A DNA stretch of 38,669 nucleotides from Candidatus Taylorbacteria bacterium RIFCSPLOWO2_01_FULL_45_34b (GTDB taxonomy: Bacteria; Patescibacteriota; Minisyncoccia; Phycocordibacterales; DSPV01). The DNA lies in NCBI GenBank assembly GCA_001822675.1, contig MHRY01000013.1, forward strand, positions 2,024 through 40,692, written 5' to 3'. How positions within the stretch are numbered: the first letter of the stretch is position 1; every line of letters begins with the position of its first letter. Shown here piece by piece: positions 38,306 through 38,669 of this stretch. Made by a program: the position numbers and the translations under genes. The notes under the pieces are model-generated. The model had not been told where the DNA came from, ran no database searches, and saw nothing but the letters and a program-made list of their open reading frames with translations.

Positions 38306-38505
38306 ACTAATGCGGACTCGGTTTTACGAAAACTATTTTTTGGGGAAAGGATTTCGCAAAACTTCGGCTGATTTGTTTTTGAATTTGGATGTCGCAAATG
38401 GAAAAGGAGGGGATTGGGGAGGAATCCTCCGCTTGCTCCGCTGTTTTCTTTTGGCGAATTTCGGGCGGGATTATTTGTAAAGACATCAGTTAATAATCCA
38501 GTGAC
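38306..38505. other. Intergenic region downstream of the truncated glycosyltransferase gene
   Basis: GC-skewed sequence with a short GGAGG/CCTCC hairpin near 38420. No gene is seen; the plus-strand frames here are antisense shadows. Confidence 0.35.
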
Positions 38506-38669
38506 TTATCCTAGGATTTTTCTGTACAATGCAAGCGTTTTTTCAATCATCGTGTCAGACCTAAATTGCTTTGCAGTTTCTCTGATGGCTAATGCTAAAC
38601 GATGTCTCAAAGCTGTGTCGTTTAGTAAAAGTTTTATTTTTTCTTCAGCTTCTTCGATAGTATGAACAA
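38506..38669 (-). CDS. C-terminal end of a probable glycosyltransferase family 4-type protein (N-terminus outside window)
   Basis: Only the last 53 codons are visible: VHTIEEAEEKIKLLLNDTALRHRLALAIRETAKQFRSDTMIEKTLALYRKILG, then TAA at 38506. An A--LL-D--LR--LA-A-RE-----F--D-M-EKTL-LY pattern is the usual C-terminus of GT4/GT1-type glycosyltransferases, where a helix crosses back to the N-terminal domain. The substrate cannot be inferred. It reads into the window from the right. Confidence 0.6.
   Translation of the reverse strand, partial: VHTIEEAEEKIKLLLNDTALRHRLALAIRETAKQFRSDTMIEKTLALYRKILG

Noticed and set aside
38092-38397. 101-codon minus-strand frame
   Set aside because: It lies across the nested inverted repeat; the translation is Pro/Ser/Arg-rich without domain features, so repeat DNA is the better explanation.

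Overview
The window looks like a chromosomal segment of a Candidate Phyla Radiation (Patescibacteria) bacterium, most likely a Parcubacteria-type lineage. Supporting signs are small gene spacing, many short hypothetical genes each with its own hairpin terminator, dispersed palindromic repeats, a PaaX/Cas2-like protein of a type common in these genomes, diversity-generating retroelement (DGR) components, and large TGDA-rich secreted proteins. No rRNA is present, so the lineage is inferred from gene content alone.

Layout. 1-5459: a truncated membrane protein, recO and ileS, all on the minus strand. The ileS product carries a complete histidine-phosphatase domain inside the synthetase and three intergenic-type repeats inside its coding sequence. 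5462-8452: an accessory block. It holds a GIY-YIG ORF between 21-bp inverted repeats, directly followed by a DGR: reverse transcriptase, avd on the opposite strand, template repeat 7195-7320, and a target protein whose variable repeat is 7654-7779. The two repeats differ at 21 of 126 positions, all of them adenines of the template. The DGR is bracketed by two identical 33-bp terminator sequences, and a C10 tract at the rt/avd junction puts avd out of frame. 8475-13527: two small unknown genes, argS, an HD phosphohydrolase, tmk and glyA. 13731-14439: a PaaX/Cas2-like gene between two related perfect palindromes (46 and 42 bp). 14530-18611: thyA, folA, a HIT protein, a dCMP-deaminase-like fusion, a nucleotidyltransferase and a deoxyribosyltransferase-like protein. 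18711-20054: rplK, nusG, secE. 20344-22580: a SIMPL protein, folD and a pterin dehydratase. 23135-26755: a MacAB-like export system. 27036-31307: three secreted repeat proteins. 32004-34502: PAP2, a coiled-coil protein, a ferric-reductase-like protein and a zinc-ribbon peptide. 34667-37462: an ORF without a start, HTH-Fic, tRNA-His, a RelB/YafQ-type toxin-antitoxin pair and a cobalamin adenosyltransferase. 37481-38669: an odd tRNA-Arg-like gene, structured repeats and the end of a glycosyltransferase.

Functionally, glyA, folD, folA, thyA, tmk and the deaminase could together form a thymidylate/one-carbon module (dCMP to dUMP to dTMP to dTDP, with folate recycling). The MacAB-like exporter, secreted repeat proteins and DGR target point to investment in a variable cell surface.

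Several genes have a TATAMT box only 6-7 nt upstream of ATG, which suggests leaderless mRNAs. Several small accessory genes instead have Shine-Dalgarno sequences.
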